Part shown: positions 14,540 through 23,218 of the stretch, in pieces
Layout: each line of letters opens with the position of its first letter
Position numbering within the stretch: the first letter of the stretch is position 1
From: a virus
Virus record (IMG/VR): IMGVR_UViG_3300027973_000177
Coordinates: 1-28,411 of that record
Reading direction: 5' to 3' (one strand)
Length of the DNA: 28,411 nucleotides
Notes under the pieces: generated by a model
The model's database searches: none
Seen by the model: the letters and a program-made list of their open reading frames with translations, nothing else
Told to the model about the DNA's origin: nothing
Position numbers and translations under genes: made by a program

Positions 14540-15082
14540 TTAGAGGTCAAAAAGAGCCTCTCTATCATCGCCTAGTTCCATGTTACCTTCACCAATAGAC
14601 AAACGTGATTTCGATGCTTTTGCGCTTTGCTCTAAAAAGTCAGCGGTATCCGTAAGTTTTTCTTCTTCACGGAGTGGCGCATCGTGATGAGCTTCTTTCA
14701 TGTACTTAAAGTACAATGAATTTGGCAATTTGAATGCAAGCATCTCATTCACACCAATAAATCCTGTCCAATCGCCTGTTTTAAGTGTGGCATATTCCCA
14801 GCCTGGAATGTCTTCAGGCTTTACTGCTTCATAACCTAAACGCATGCGCGTGTGAATTGAATCTCTTGGGTTCGTCGTTGTAAGCCAGCAAGTGTGCCAG
14901 CCATCGATACTGGGTAAATCCGGTAAAGACGAATTAAAAAATTGTTGACGGAACATTTCAACTCGCTCATCGTCTGTGACTTCTCGATTTTCTTCTATGG
15001 CTCGATCTTTCATCGTGCGACTTGTCCGAATATCGTTTCCAGCGGGTTTGTTTGATCTAATGCGTTCGTCTGTTGTTGTCAT
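14540..15082 (-). CDS. Conserved phage head-module protein of unknown function
   Basis: 180 residues. The N-terminus is charged and probably disordered (MTTTDERIRSNKPAGNDIRT). The centre (DLPSIDGWHTCWLTTTNPRD, then SIHTRMRLGYEAVKPEDIPG) is a distinctive pattern I recall in proteins encoded between scaffold and capsid in environmental short-tailed phages. A helical segment (LPNSLYFKYMKEAHHDAP) and an acidic tail follow. It may assist capsid assembly, but nothing in the sequence proves it. A promoter candidate lies 30-59 bp upstream of the ATG. Confidence 0.7.
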   Translation of the reverse strand: MTTTDERIRSNKPAGNDIRTSRTMKDRAIEENREVTDDERVEMFRQQFFNSSLPDLPSIDGWHTCWLTTTNPRDSIHTRMRLGYEAVKPEDIPGWEYATLKTGDWTGFIGVNEMLAFKLPNSLYFKYMKEAHHDAPLREEEKLTDTADFLEQSAKASKSRLSIGEGNMELGDDREALFDL

Positions 15083-15111
15083 ATGACTCGCTCCTTTCAG
15101 CGGTTGTGTAA

Positions 15112-15141
15112 ATTATATAGTAAAAAATTTTTAAAAATCAA
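15112..15141 (-). promoter_or_regulatory. Candidate promoter for the capsid gene cluster
   Basis: Minus strand TTGATT (15141-15136), 18 bp of A/T-rich spacer, then TATAAT (15117-15112) followed by TTAC. It sits at the end of the scaffold gene and before the three-gene capsid cluster that ends at the terminator at 12931-12953, so it could raise capsid output. Confidence 0.55.
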
Positions 15142-16046
15142 TTTTTATTCTTTCTATCGTACTCAGCGTAACGCTTGACATATTTATTTCTTAATGTCGC
15201 GTCGTCCCAAACTCCAGCTTCCATTAACGCCTGCTTTCTTTCTGGACTGATGTAAATCTCTTTGCGCGTTGATGTTGGTGCATGCTCACGACCAGATCCA
15301 ACGCTAGGACCGCCACGCGGTGTACGTCCTGCTTGTCTGCCAAATTTATGTGGCAATCTTTTTTCAATACGATTGCGCAATTCGTCCCAGTATTCTTCAG
15401 TGCGCGAATCAAGACCTTCTTTTGCCAATCGTTTATCAATAGCCAAAACTACCGCAGAATCTTCGTCATCACCTGTTGCATCGTACCATTTATGGTCATC
15501 CATAAACTCACGAGCATGGAACATAGTCAGCTCATCAATCGATGGTTGTTGCGGTGCATTTTGACGCTCTGCTTGTTGTTTAATCTCATGGATCTCTTTG
15601 GCACGCGAAATAGCTTGATCACGCAGTCGAATAGCTTGTGCAACATCTGCACCATTTCCAGCATCAACTGCTTTCTCAATTACGCGCTCTGCCATGTGAA
15701 CTTCATTCACAGCGTGCTGTAAATGTGAGTCAATATTATTGATGTCAGACTTTTGCGAGCGTGTTTCTTGTGCGGTTAATCTGCGCTCTAAATCGTCATT
15801 ACGCTTACGAAGGAAATCAAGCTCCATCTTGTCGCGTTTGATTGCTGTGTCTTTTCTATCTTTTCGCTCTACTTTCTCTTTTCGTCTACGTTCACGAATA
15901 GCGGCACGTTCATCATCATTTGCATCGTTGCCAAGAATTCGCTCGTCTTGATCCTCATCATCTGAATCATCCGTAACAATAACAATGTCGCTGTCATTGT
16001 CTTCGTTATCAAATTCGTCGTCTTCATTTAATATTTCGTTTGCCAT
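15138..16046 (-). CDS. Putative capsid scaffolding protein
   Basis: 302 residues. The first 50 residues are extremely acidic (Asp/Glu runs such as NEDDEFDNEDNDSD). They are followed by an Arg/Lys/Glu-rich coiled-coil section (about residues 50-165, containing RAAIRERRRKEKVERKDRKD). The C-terminus carries a basic patch (RIEKRLPHKFGRQAGRTPRG) and the helix SPERKQALMEAGVWDD. High charge, predicted helix content and the position between portal and capsid are classical for scaffold proteins, whose sequences vary greatly. The assignment rests on these features. No protease gene is visible, so the scaffold may leave intact. Confidence 0.75.
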   Translation of the reverse strand: MANEILNEDDEFDNEDNDSDIVIVTDDSDDEDQDERILGNDANDDERAAIRERRRKEKVERKDRKDTAIKRDKMELDFLRKRNDDLERRLTAQETRSQKSDINNIDSHLQHAVNEVHMAERVIEKAVDAGNGADVAQAIRLRDQAISRAKEIHEIKQQAERQNAPQQPSIDELTMFHAREFMDDHKWYDATGDDEDSAVVLAIDKRLAKEGLDSRTEEYWDELRNRIEKRLPHKFGRQAGRTPRGGPSVGSGREHAPTSTRKEIYISPERKQALMEAGVWDDATLRNKYVKRYAEYDRKNKN

Positions 16047-16060
16047 CGTCCCATCTCCTA

Positions 16061-16468
16061 TCAGATGAATGCTTTAATTTTTAGTGGATCTGTTAAAACC
16101 TTGCCGATAATGTCAAGGTCATTAAATATTACAAACATTGCAGATTCGTTGTTGTTTACTGGTACCTCGTATCGATCACCACCATACTTAGCTACACGCA
16201 CAAAGTCACCTACTTGACACCAATCGCCTTCAGGCCATGACTCTAAGGTTGTTCGATTCTTAAAAGCCACCGGACCTATCGACACAACTCTTGCCACCTG
16301 TGTGTTCCACTTCTCTGTGTCTTTTGTGTCGGTACTTAAAATAATGCCGCCAGCCGATGTACTTTTTGGAGTACGAATCTGCACCAGAACGCGGCTCCCA
16401 AAAGGCTGGATGCCTGCTTCTACAGCAGGGAAAGCCTCAGCTAAAGCATTCTCATAAATCGTTGTCAC
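16061..16468 (-). CDS. GroES-like co-chaperonin (Cpn10 fold)
   Basis: 135 residues from a GTG at 16468, chosen because GAGGA lies about 8 bp upstream; an in-frame TTG at 16486 lacks such a site. The GroES pattern is readable: PFGSRVLVQIRTPKSTSAGG then GIILSTDTKDTEKWN (mobile-loop region), TQVARVVSIGPVAF, EGDWCQVGDFVRVAKYGGDR and FVIFNDLDIIGKVL. Phage Cpn10 proteins such as T4 gp31 pair with host GroEL to fold the capsid protein. The position between portal and scaffold supports a role in capsid folding. The insertion around residues 65-85 makes it longer than bacterial GroES, as is common in phages. Confidence 0.88.
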   Translation of the reverse strand: MTTIYENALAEAFPAVEAGIQPFGSRVLVQIRTPKSTSAGGIILSTDTKDTEKWNTQVARVVSIGPVAFKNRTTLESWPEGDWCQVGDFVRVAKYGGDRYEVPVNNNESAMFVIFNDLDIIGKVLTDPLKIKAFI

Positions 16469-16649
16469 GATATTTTTCCTCGTCAATTAAAGTTAAGAGT
16501 ACGTTGATGGCAGCTTCGTAACCTGCTACCACACCAGTGCGATGCCCATACTCAAAAGCATCGCGCTGTACTGGTTGCTTTAAAGAGTCAACGCTGTATC
16601 TAAGCTGTGACTCTTTAAGGCGATTGAGTAATTTTGACTCAATGTTCAT
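16452..16649 (-). CDS. Small conserved head-module protein, unknown function
   Basis: 65 residues, largely helical: MNIESKLLNRLKESQLRYSV, then RDAFEYGHRTGVVAGYEAAI and NVLLTLIDEEKY. No motif with a known activity. It starts inside the stop of the 44-codon gene upstream (ATGA overlap) and overlaps the GroES-like gene by 17 bases, so it is translated as part of the head transcript. The EYGxRxGxxxGYE helix recalls small phage proteins encoded near portal genes. Confidence 0.7.
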   Translation of the reverse strand: MNIESKLLNRLKESQLRYSVDSLKQPVQRDAFEYGHRTGVVAGYEAAINVLLTLIDEEKYRDNDL

Positions 16650-16780
16650 GCAGGAGTCTTAGACTCTTTTGGCGCACTTGGCATTTTTTGTCCGTCTAGC
16701 TTTTCACCGGCTGCCATGCGTTTGTGTTGTTTAACACATGCGCCAGTCATGGGTACTTCTTTGCCTTTTGTATCACTCAT
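16646..16780 (-). CDS. Very small basic protein downstream of portal
   Basis: 44 residues (MSDTKGKEVPMTGACVKQHK at the start), Lys-rich, probably unstructured at the end. The ATG at 16780 has GGAG seven bases upstream, 12 bases after the portal stop, and the TGA overlaps the next ATG as ATGA. Good translation signals and tight packing argue that it is real despite its size. The function is unknown. Confidence 0.7.
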   Translation of the reverse strand: MSDTKGKEVPMTGACVKQHKRMAAGEKLDGQKMPSAPKESKTPA

Positions 16781-16792
16781 GTCATATCTCCA

Positions 16793-19372
16793 TTAAGGAT
16801 TAGGATTGATTCCAGTGCCAGTGCTGACACCAAACTTTTCACCGCTTATGATCTCAGCTTGCGCAAGTTGCATTGCTGTTTGATTATCTGCGGCATTCAT
16901 ACGCTCTCTTGCCTGCATTTCAGCAGCAGAGCGTTGATTTTCTACTTGCGCTTCAAATGCAGCTTGTTTTGCATTTGCCATTTCACGTTGTGCATCACGT
17001 TGCATCTCCATCATGTTTTCTTGAGCAGCTAATTGAAGTTTTGCTTTTTCAAGTTCTTGTGATTGTTGCATTCTGGCTTGATCAGTTTGTTGCGACTGTT
17101 GTAATTTAGCTTGTTCAATTTGCAATTTATCCTGATCAGATTGCGCACGTTGTTGCATCGCAGCCTGTTGTGTTTGCGCGTTGAGCTGTGCAACCTGCAT
17201 GGTGTTATCGGGTGGCAATTGTGGTTGTGGTTTGTACTGCTGTGCTTCTTGCGTAATCGTTGCAAGCTCTTGACCAAAACCATCTAATTGTTGCTCGATA
17301 AATTGTTGCACTTTCATCATCAAGCTAACTTGCTCAGATACATCATTGCCAATCACATCATCTTTTTCTGCCTTAGATGCTGCTTTGTGTGATTCGGTTA
17401 AATAATAATTCAATAGATGATCACGCAAGTGAAGTGAAATAGGATAAAGGTAGTTTGTAATGATAGCAGGATTTCTGCCAAACAAGGGTGACTGCAAAAA
17501 TGCCATGTGCGTCATCAAGTGACCTAGATGATCTTGTTTGGGTAGCACATAGATTGGTCTTCCCATTGACGCTGCAACATTTTCGGAAATAGGATCCATA
17601 TCCTCTTTTCCGGGTTCGGGTTGCAAGTAATCATCAGCCGATAACTTCATGACCGTTAAGAACGCTTCCTCAACTTTGCGTTGATTGTACATCTGCGGGA
17701 ACAATTGCGAGCGTTGCAAAATCGCTTGGTTTTGTGCAAAGCGTTGCGTTTCACTAAAGATAGCAGGATCACTGACTGGGATGATGTCCATCGGACCATC
17801 AAAGTCTGACGGATCAATTTCAAGTCCAGCTTCGTATGCTTTCAAGTCTTCAACGGTTAGGTACGCAGAGTTGATGCGATGCAATACTTTCAGAACGCGA
17901 TCCATCGAGTTGTGCAAACGCGCATGAATTGAGCTAAATACCACCATACCTTGTTCAATCAATGCCATCGTCGTGCCAACGGGTTGATTAGGATTTTGAT
18001 CAGATAGCTTCTCAAACGATGTTTGAATCACGCCTTTGCCAGCATCCACTAAAAATCCAAGCAAACTAAACAGCACAGGTGATGGGCCGTTAAATGGCAG
18101 TGGCATGGCAATTTTGCGCACGTCATCCACCATTGCGCCACCATCAAGCTCAACAACTTCTGTTGGTTGCACGTTGATAGTCTGACCGTTAGGACCGCCT
18201 TTGAGCTTTAGTAGCGTTGGCACGTTTTGAATGTGCGCTGAATCAAGCAATGCACGCAATGCACCAGTAGCCGCACCTGACAAGCCACCAATCATTTGTG
18301 TCAAACTAATTGGATAAGCACCACGCCAAGGAACGAATGGGAACTCAATAATCCAGTCTAGCTCTTTTCTGTTTTCATCGTCCGGCTCCCAGTTTCTGTA
18401 GAGTGCAACGCCTTCGCTGGTTGTTTTGTCGATGCTTAAGATATATGGCTCCATGCCATCGCCAAAGTCTAAATATGTGTAGACTTCAAAAATGGTGCGA
18501 AGTCCATCCTCGTTGTAGCTGCTTTCCTTTCTGCCTTCAATCTTGTCGTTGGCTTGTGATGCTTTACTAAACTCAGGATCACTTGCGTAACCCAAGTCAA
18601 CATCGATATACATACCCGCTTTAACGCGACGCGCATATTCCATCTTAGTGATGTATTGCACATGCGTTTTGCGCTCTGCCGTATAAAAGTTGGTTGCAGC
18701 GAACGGCAGGTAAACGTCTTCAATAGCGATAAACTCCGCTTGTGGTCGCTTGTACTGATTGTTCCACATCAACTTGAGGTATTGACCACCGCCAAGTGGT
18801 AACTGCGTGCTAAGTTGCTCTAACTCACCTCTGAACTCAGGCATCTGCTCAGTTAGCTGCCAGTTCATAAAGTCAGCTTTACGCTGTGCCTTTGCAAGTT
18901 TTTCTTTTTCTTGCTCGCCTAGTATCTTTGTTTTGACAGGACCGTTAGCTGGGAAGATCTCTTTCATCACACGCGCAGAGAAATCCACGCACGCTTCGAC
19001 AAGCATTGGATGTACTACTTTGTTTGCACCGGTGAACTGTGCGCCACCTGGTGCATCATCACCAAGACCTGTTCTGCGCAATCCTTCTTCATATTGCTTG
19101 TCGCGTTTCTCGCGTGCTTCTTTATCACGATCAATCTTTTCAAGTAGATCCTCAATCATGTCAGACAAGTCTGACTGATCTACCTCATCGATGATATTAG
19201 CAAAGTGCGCTGATTGTTCTTTTTCGTCTTTATCGTTTTTTAACTTAAGAATAGCACCGCCATCCTCTGTGTCTTCAATGTCAGATTCTTCGTCTGGATC
19301 AAACTCTACGTCTTCACCTTCCAACTCGTCTTCATCATCATCAATGTAATCGTCTTCAATTTTCTTAGCCAT
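16793..19372 (-). CDS. Portal protein with long Gln-rich C-terminal coiled coil
   Basis: 859 residues. The first 35 are very acidic. Portal-type segments follow: TGANKVVHPMLVEACVDFSA, ARVMKEIFPANGPVKTKI, VEDVYLPFAATNFYTAERK-type wording (read as AIEDVYLPFAATNFYTAERK), FPFVPWRGAYPISLTQMIGG and LSGAATGALRALLDSAH. Residues about 680-830 are a Gln/Ala/Glu-rich helical coiled coil (KLQIEQAKLQQSQQ and similar), suggesting an extended barrel like that of P22 portals. It is longer than the 725-residue P22 portal. It forms the dodecameric DNA gate at one capsid vertex. The start overlaps the end of the upstream polyvalent gene by eight bases. Confidence 0.9.
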   Translation of the reverse strand: MAKKIEDDYIDDDEDELEGEDVEFDPDEESDIEDTEDGGAILKLKNDKDEKEQSAHFANIIDEVDQSDLSDMIEDLLEKIDRDKEAREKRDKQYEEGLRRTGLGDDAPGGAQFTGANKVVHPMLVEACVDFSARVMKEIFPANGPVKTKILGEQEKEKLAKAQRKADFMNWQLTEQMPEFRGELEQLSTQLPLGGGQYLKLMWNNQYKRPQAEFIAIEDVYLPFAATNFYTAERKTHVQYITKMEYARRVKAGMYIDVDLGYASDPEFSKASQANDKIEGRKESSYNEDGLRTIFEVYTYLDFGDGMEPYILSIDKTTSEGVALYRNWEPDDENRKELDWIIEFPFVPWRGAYPISLTQMIGGLSGAATGALRALLDSAHIQNVPTLLKLKGGPNGQTINVQPTEVVELDGGAMVDDVRKIAMPLPFNGPSPVLFSLLGFLVDAGKGVIQTSFEKLSDQNPNQPVGTTMALIEQGMVVFSSIHARLHNSMDRVLKVLHRINSAYLTVEDLKAYEAGLEIDPSDFDGPMDIIPVSDPAIFSETQRFAQNQAILQRSQLFPQMYNQRKVEEAFLTVMKLSADDYLQPEPGKEDMDPISENVAASMGRPIYVLPKQDHLGHLMTHMAFLQSPLFGRNPAIITNYLYPISLHLRDHLLNYYLTESHKAASKAEKDDVIGNDVSEQVSLMMKVQQFIEQQLDGFGQELATITQEAQQYKPQPQLPPDNTMQVAQLNAQTQQAAMQQRAQSDQDKLQIEQAKLQQSQQTDQARMQQSQELEKAKLQLAAQENMMEMQRDAQREMANAKQAAFEAQVENQRSAAEMQARERMNAADNQTAMQLAQAEIISGEKFGVSTGTGINPNP

Positions 19373-22300
19373 GCTTTGCCTCTCTTATTGATGTGGGTAT
19401 CTTACCACTTTTTAGTGGTTGCGATTGCGTTGTGATTTGAATTGATACGGCAGCCGGCTCGTCTTCTTTTGGCTCATCCTCCATGCTGTCCATAAATGCT
19501 TTCATGATTTGCTCAATCGCGTCATTGTGAAGCACGTCAACAATACCACCGTGTGCGTATAAGTCTTCTTCTGTTGCAAAGATGGGTTTGCCTTCTGATA
19601 AGCGTTGATGTGCATGGTCAATGGCTTTATGCACAATACTGCGTGGCATGTCTTCACCGTCTTGCATGTGCAGAATAAGACGGATCTCGTCAGGTGTTAG
19701 TGTAGGAATTAGCGTTGGCACATCCATTTCTTCACCATTGATAGGCACACCAATTGAATATTCAGTCATCACGCCTGTGCCGTCTGGACGTTCAAGCTCT
19801 CCGAAGTAGCCTAGTCCTTTCTTGGTTTTGTCTGGTCTGTTGCCATAACCATAGTCACTTTCTTCGTACTTTTCGTGTAGTGCTTGCACGCTGCCGCCTT
19901 TGGCAAAACCTTTAAGAGGTATGTCTTTATTTCTTTCATAAAATTCATTTTGCAATGCGTTTATTTCATCATCAGTTGCAAATTTACCATGCTTTTGTTT
20001 TACCATTTCTTGTAATTCTGGATTTAAAAACGGTTGGCTTAAATCATAAAGGTAAGTATTGTCTAAATCCCCAACACTTGACCAATCTTTTGAACGCACA
20101 AAGTCGTGAACAGCAGGCATATACTTAGCGGTAGGCGCAGCGTTTTGTTTGCCTTTTATTTGAACGATTTTTTCTTTAGGAGGACCATAAATCTCTCTCA
20201 TCACTTTATTGCGAGATTCATCAAAACTAAGATGAGGGTTAGCTTCATTATAATCAGAAGCCTTTAAAAATACATTGTTGAAATCATCTGTTGAGTTGTT
20301 ACGCATTGAATTATGTAAATCATAATAATAATCTGATTCTTTTTCTGGTTTTGTTTCAATCGTCACATGCGGTTCACCACGTCTATCACGCAATGAATAG
20401 ATGTTGGACTTGCCACCACCAACCTCATCACAATACTGACCAACACAATGCCCCATCGTATCGCCTTCAAACTTCAGTGCGGCTTGTAGTGCATCACGAT
20501 CTTGGTTTTCTGGCATACGCATTTGCATCCAAGATAACCCTTGATCGGGATATTCTTTGTGCATTACGGTTGCAGCGTTGCGACCTTCCTTAAGTCGTTC
20601 AGCGTCACGCCATGCGTTGATATTGGCAACATGCTCAACAGCCTGCGGCATGGAAACACGACTGAGCTTTGCTGGATCTATGCGCAGAAAGTCTGGGAGA
20701 TCTGAGTTTGGATGTGTTGCGTTTCGAAGTTCATAAGCAAGATCTCTGAATCCTAATCCGGTCATAGTGTCTGTAAGATAAACTTGATCTTCATCATTAA
20801 GTTTTTTTAACCAAGGATTCTTTTCCTTAATCATTTCTTTATTCCATTCGTTAACGTTATAGACTTTTATAGGCTTAATATTTTCATCAGCATAATGCTC
20901 CCACAATTTACCTAAACCAGTTTTTGCAATCCCTTCTGCTGGATAATCGGCTTCCTCTCGTTTAGCCATCACATCATCAATGTCAAATTCATCAGGATAT
21001 CTTGGTTTGTAATGCAAAGGATTGTAGATTTCAAGCTCTGAGATTTTTTCTTGAATTCCACCAATATCTCGGTTTGTATTAGCGATTCTGTTTGCCAGCA
21101 CTTCTGGTGGTAGCTCAACATCTTGCTCATACTTTGCCAATAAATCTTGTAGCTTTGGTATCTTTGACTGTTGTTGACTGATAAGCACGTCACGTTTGTC
21201 AGGCCATCCCTCGGCAATCCGTCGAACTGGATCCTCTGGTGTTGCCATTTCGTTTTGAATGTATTTACCGAGCTTTTGTTGTAACCAATCTCTCATTTCA
21301 GCAGAATCATCATGACGAATAAATTCACTAGCAGATTTTTCTGGTGTTCGCCCATAAGCATCTAGCCAATTACCACCCTTTGGTTTGATAATTCCACCAA
21401 AACCAGCATTGTCTATAATGAAATTAGGATCACGCATTTGCTCGGTAGTGGGTACCGATCTGTAAGCAGCATCTTTTAGCCCAGTAAAAAACTTTTCTGC
21501 ATTTGGGTATCCAGACAACAATTGTTTATAGTCTTCTATTGCTGAGTCTACCTCACCGCCTTCATCATCTTTAATATCCACTTCGCCACCTTCTGCGTAC
21601 TTATAAATCAAACCCTCTAATGGGATGTCAGACAACTTACCACCAGCAAGTGGATAGTTTTCACGACGTTGCGCCATGTCCATATCAAGACGATCTTGTG
21701 TTGCGCGTGCTTGTGCTTCGCCTGCTGATCTTTGATAAAGTTTCATTTTTTCTTCATTTGGCAAATCTTTAAATCTTGGATCAGTTCGTTGCATTTCTTG
21801 TGATGTTTTATATGCGTCAGAATATTTGTCATATCCAATTCTATTTTGCTTGCCCTCAATACTGCGTATCATTTTCTTTGCAAAATCTCTATCATTGCCT
21901 ATTGATTCAAGCAAATCTTTGCCATTCCAAGTAAGCTCATCTTTTATCTTGTTAGCTATTATATTTCCAGCATCTTGCGCCCAAGGAAGTTTGCTACCAT
22001 ATTTTGGTGGCGCACCAAGCAAATCTTTTAATTCTCTTGAATACTTATAATAATCTGATGAATTAAAAAGCTGACGAGGTTGCGATATATTTTGCAAATC
22101 TTGTATTTGCTTTATTCTGTAATATGGTTCAGATTTTCCCGAAAGCTCATTAAATTTACTAAGAATATTGGATCCATCAATATCTTTGAATTTTTTTCCT
22201 AAAAAATTATAGTAGTCACTTTGGCTAGTCAAAGGATTTGATCCTTTCCCCCATCCTTCGTGATTTTGAATAGCGTGTTGAAATTCATGCAAAGCAGTTG

Positions 22301-23216
22301 ACGCTGCTTCATCTGGATAATCTAATAAGTTATTAGATAAATCTATATTTGTACCGCTAAGTTGCCCTCTAACCCCAGACCCCAGCATTCTGTTTTGTTT
22401 AATAATAGAATCATTAGTAAGCTCTGGATAAGCATTAATCAGATCTGAATGTTGAAAAGCATTTCTAACACGTTGTCCTTCAAATGATCCCAATCCATGC
22501 TCTAATCCTAAATCACCAGACAATTCATCGCGTATATAATTACGATCATTTCTTAAATTATTTATTTTTTCATTGATAGCTTTTTTAAATTCTTTAGGAT
22601 ACAAATCTAATTGAGGACTTTCCGCATTTTTTAATGATTCAAATTCTTTTTGTTGAGCAATATTTTCAGCCATAGCTTTGCGCTTATCAGCAATCATTGC
22701 ATTATAATCATTACTATTGTTTAATCTAAATTTACTATCACTAATCTCACTAAACAAAGTCTTATCTGGCATACGACCAATCAAATGCTCGCGCCACACT
22801 TCTGCTGGATCTGCGCCAGCGTTTAACTTTTCTTCTGCTAACTTAGCGGCTTGTGCATCCCAGTTTCTAGCGTTTTTGCCAATAAAGGTACCAAGCGTAC
22901 CACCAGCCGATGCAGGTGCAAATGGCATTGCGCCTGTCTGCATAAGTCCTGCTAAATCAAGTCCTGCCTGTGCTTGCTCATTCATTGACGGAACTATACC
23001 TGTTTGGTACCAAGAGCCTTCATCTTCTAATGCTTGATTAGGAATACCTGCGGCTATACGCATTTGTTTTTGCAACCAATCGCCAGCACGTTCAGCCGCT
23101 TCTTGTGGGTGCATCAAACTAGATGCAATGATTGAATCGTTTGGTCCAAAATCTTGTGCATTTAATTTGTCTTTTAATACACCATATCTGCTTGCTAAAT
23201 CTTTTAAGTCTGCCAT
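19365..23216 (-). CDS. Giant polyvalent protein: HExxH peptidase-like and PcfJ-like domains
   Basis: 1283 residues between terminase and portal. Residues 1-150 are Ala-rich and helical. Residues 260-330 hold a zincin-like site (ASTALHEFQHAIQNHEGW, His310, Glu311, His314) with a preceding RGQLSGTNIDLSNN. Residues about 880-955 contain a PcfJ-like core (GDTMGHCVGQYCDEV, His923, Cys924) followed by IYSLRDRRGEPHVTIE. Residues about 1128-1225 are a recurrent phage module (KKGLGYFGELERPDG, TEYSIGVPINGEEMDVPTL). GG-turn motifs (YAEGGEVD, FAKGGSVQ, AHGGIVDV) separate the domains. Large polyvalent proteins of this kind are thought to be packaged and ejected with DNA. That role is inferred; the protease site is read directly. 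Confidence 0.8.
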   Translation of the reverse strand: MADLKDLASRYGVLKDKLNAQDFGPNDSIIASSLMHPQEAAERAGDWLQKQMRIAAGIPNQALEDEGSWYQTGIVPSMNEQAQAGLDLAGLMQTGAMPFAPASAGGTLGTFIGKNARNWDAQAAKLAEEKLNAGADPAEVWREHLIGRMPDKTLFSEISDSKFRLNNSNDYNAMIADKRKAMAENIAQQKEFESLKNAESPQLDLYPKEFKKAINEKINNLRNDRNYIRDELSGDLGLEHGLGSFEGQRVRNAFQHSDLINAYPELTNDSIIKQNRMLGSGVRGQLSGTNIDLSNNLLDYPDEAASTALHEFQHAIQNHEGWGKGSNPLTSQSDYYNFLGKKFKDIDGSNILSKFNELSGKSEPYYRIKQIQDLQNISQPRQLFNSSDYYKYSRELKDLLGAPPKYGSKLPWAQDAGNIIANKIKDELTWNGKDLLESIGNDRDFAKKMIRSIEGKQNRIGYDKYSDAYKTSQEMQRTDPRFKDLPNEEKMKLYQRSAGEAQARATQDRLDMDMAQRRENYPLAGGKLSDIPLEGLIYKYAEGGEVDIKDDEGGEVDSAIEDYKQLLSGYPNAEKFFTGLKDAAYRSVPTTEQMRDPNFIIDNAGFGGIIKPKGGNWLDAYGRTPEKSASEFIRHDDSAEMRDWLQQKLGKYIQNEMATPEDPVRRIAEGWPDKRDVLISQQQSKIPKLQDLLAKYEQDVELPPEVLANRIANTNRDIGGIQEKISELEIYNPLHYKPRYPDEFDIDDVMAKREEADYPAEGIAKTGLGKLWEHYADENIKPIKVYNVNEWNKEMIKEKNPWLKKLNDEDQVYLTDTMTGLGFRDLAYELRNATHPNSDLPDFLRIDPAKLSRVSMPQAVEHVANINAWRDAERLKEGRNAATVMHKEYPDQGLSWMQMRMPENQDRDALQAALKFEGDTMGHCVGQYCDEVGGGKSNIYSLRDRRGEPHVTIETKPEKESDYYYDLHNSMRNNSTDDFNNVFLKASDYNEANPHLSFDESRNKVMREIYGPPKEKIVQIKGKQNAAPTAKYMPAVHDFVRSKDWSSVGDLDNTYLYDLSQPFLNPELQEMVKQKHGKFATDDEINALQNEFYERNKDIPLKGFAKGGSVQALHEKYEESDYGYGNRPDKTKKGLGYFGELERPDGTGVMTEYSIGVPINGEEMDVPTLIPTLTPDEIRLILHMQDGEDMPRSIVHKAIDHAHQRLSEGKPIFATEEDLYAHGGIVDVLHNDAIEQIMKAFMDSMEDEPKEDEPAAVSIQITTQSQPLKSGKIPTSIREAKHG

Positions 23217-23218
23217 GT

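Noticed and set aside
15282-15722. 146-codon + strand frame
   Set aside because: It is antisense to the scaffold gene and has no translation signal or recognisable motif.
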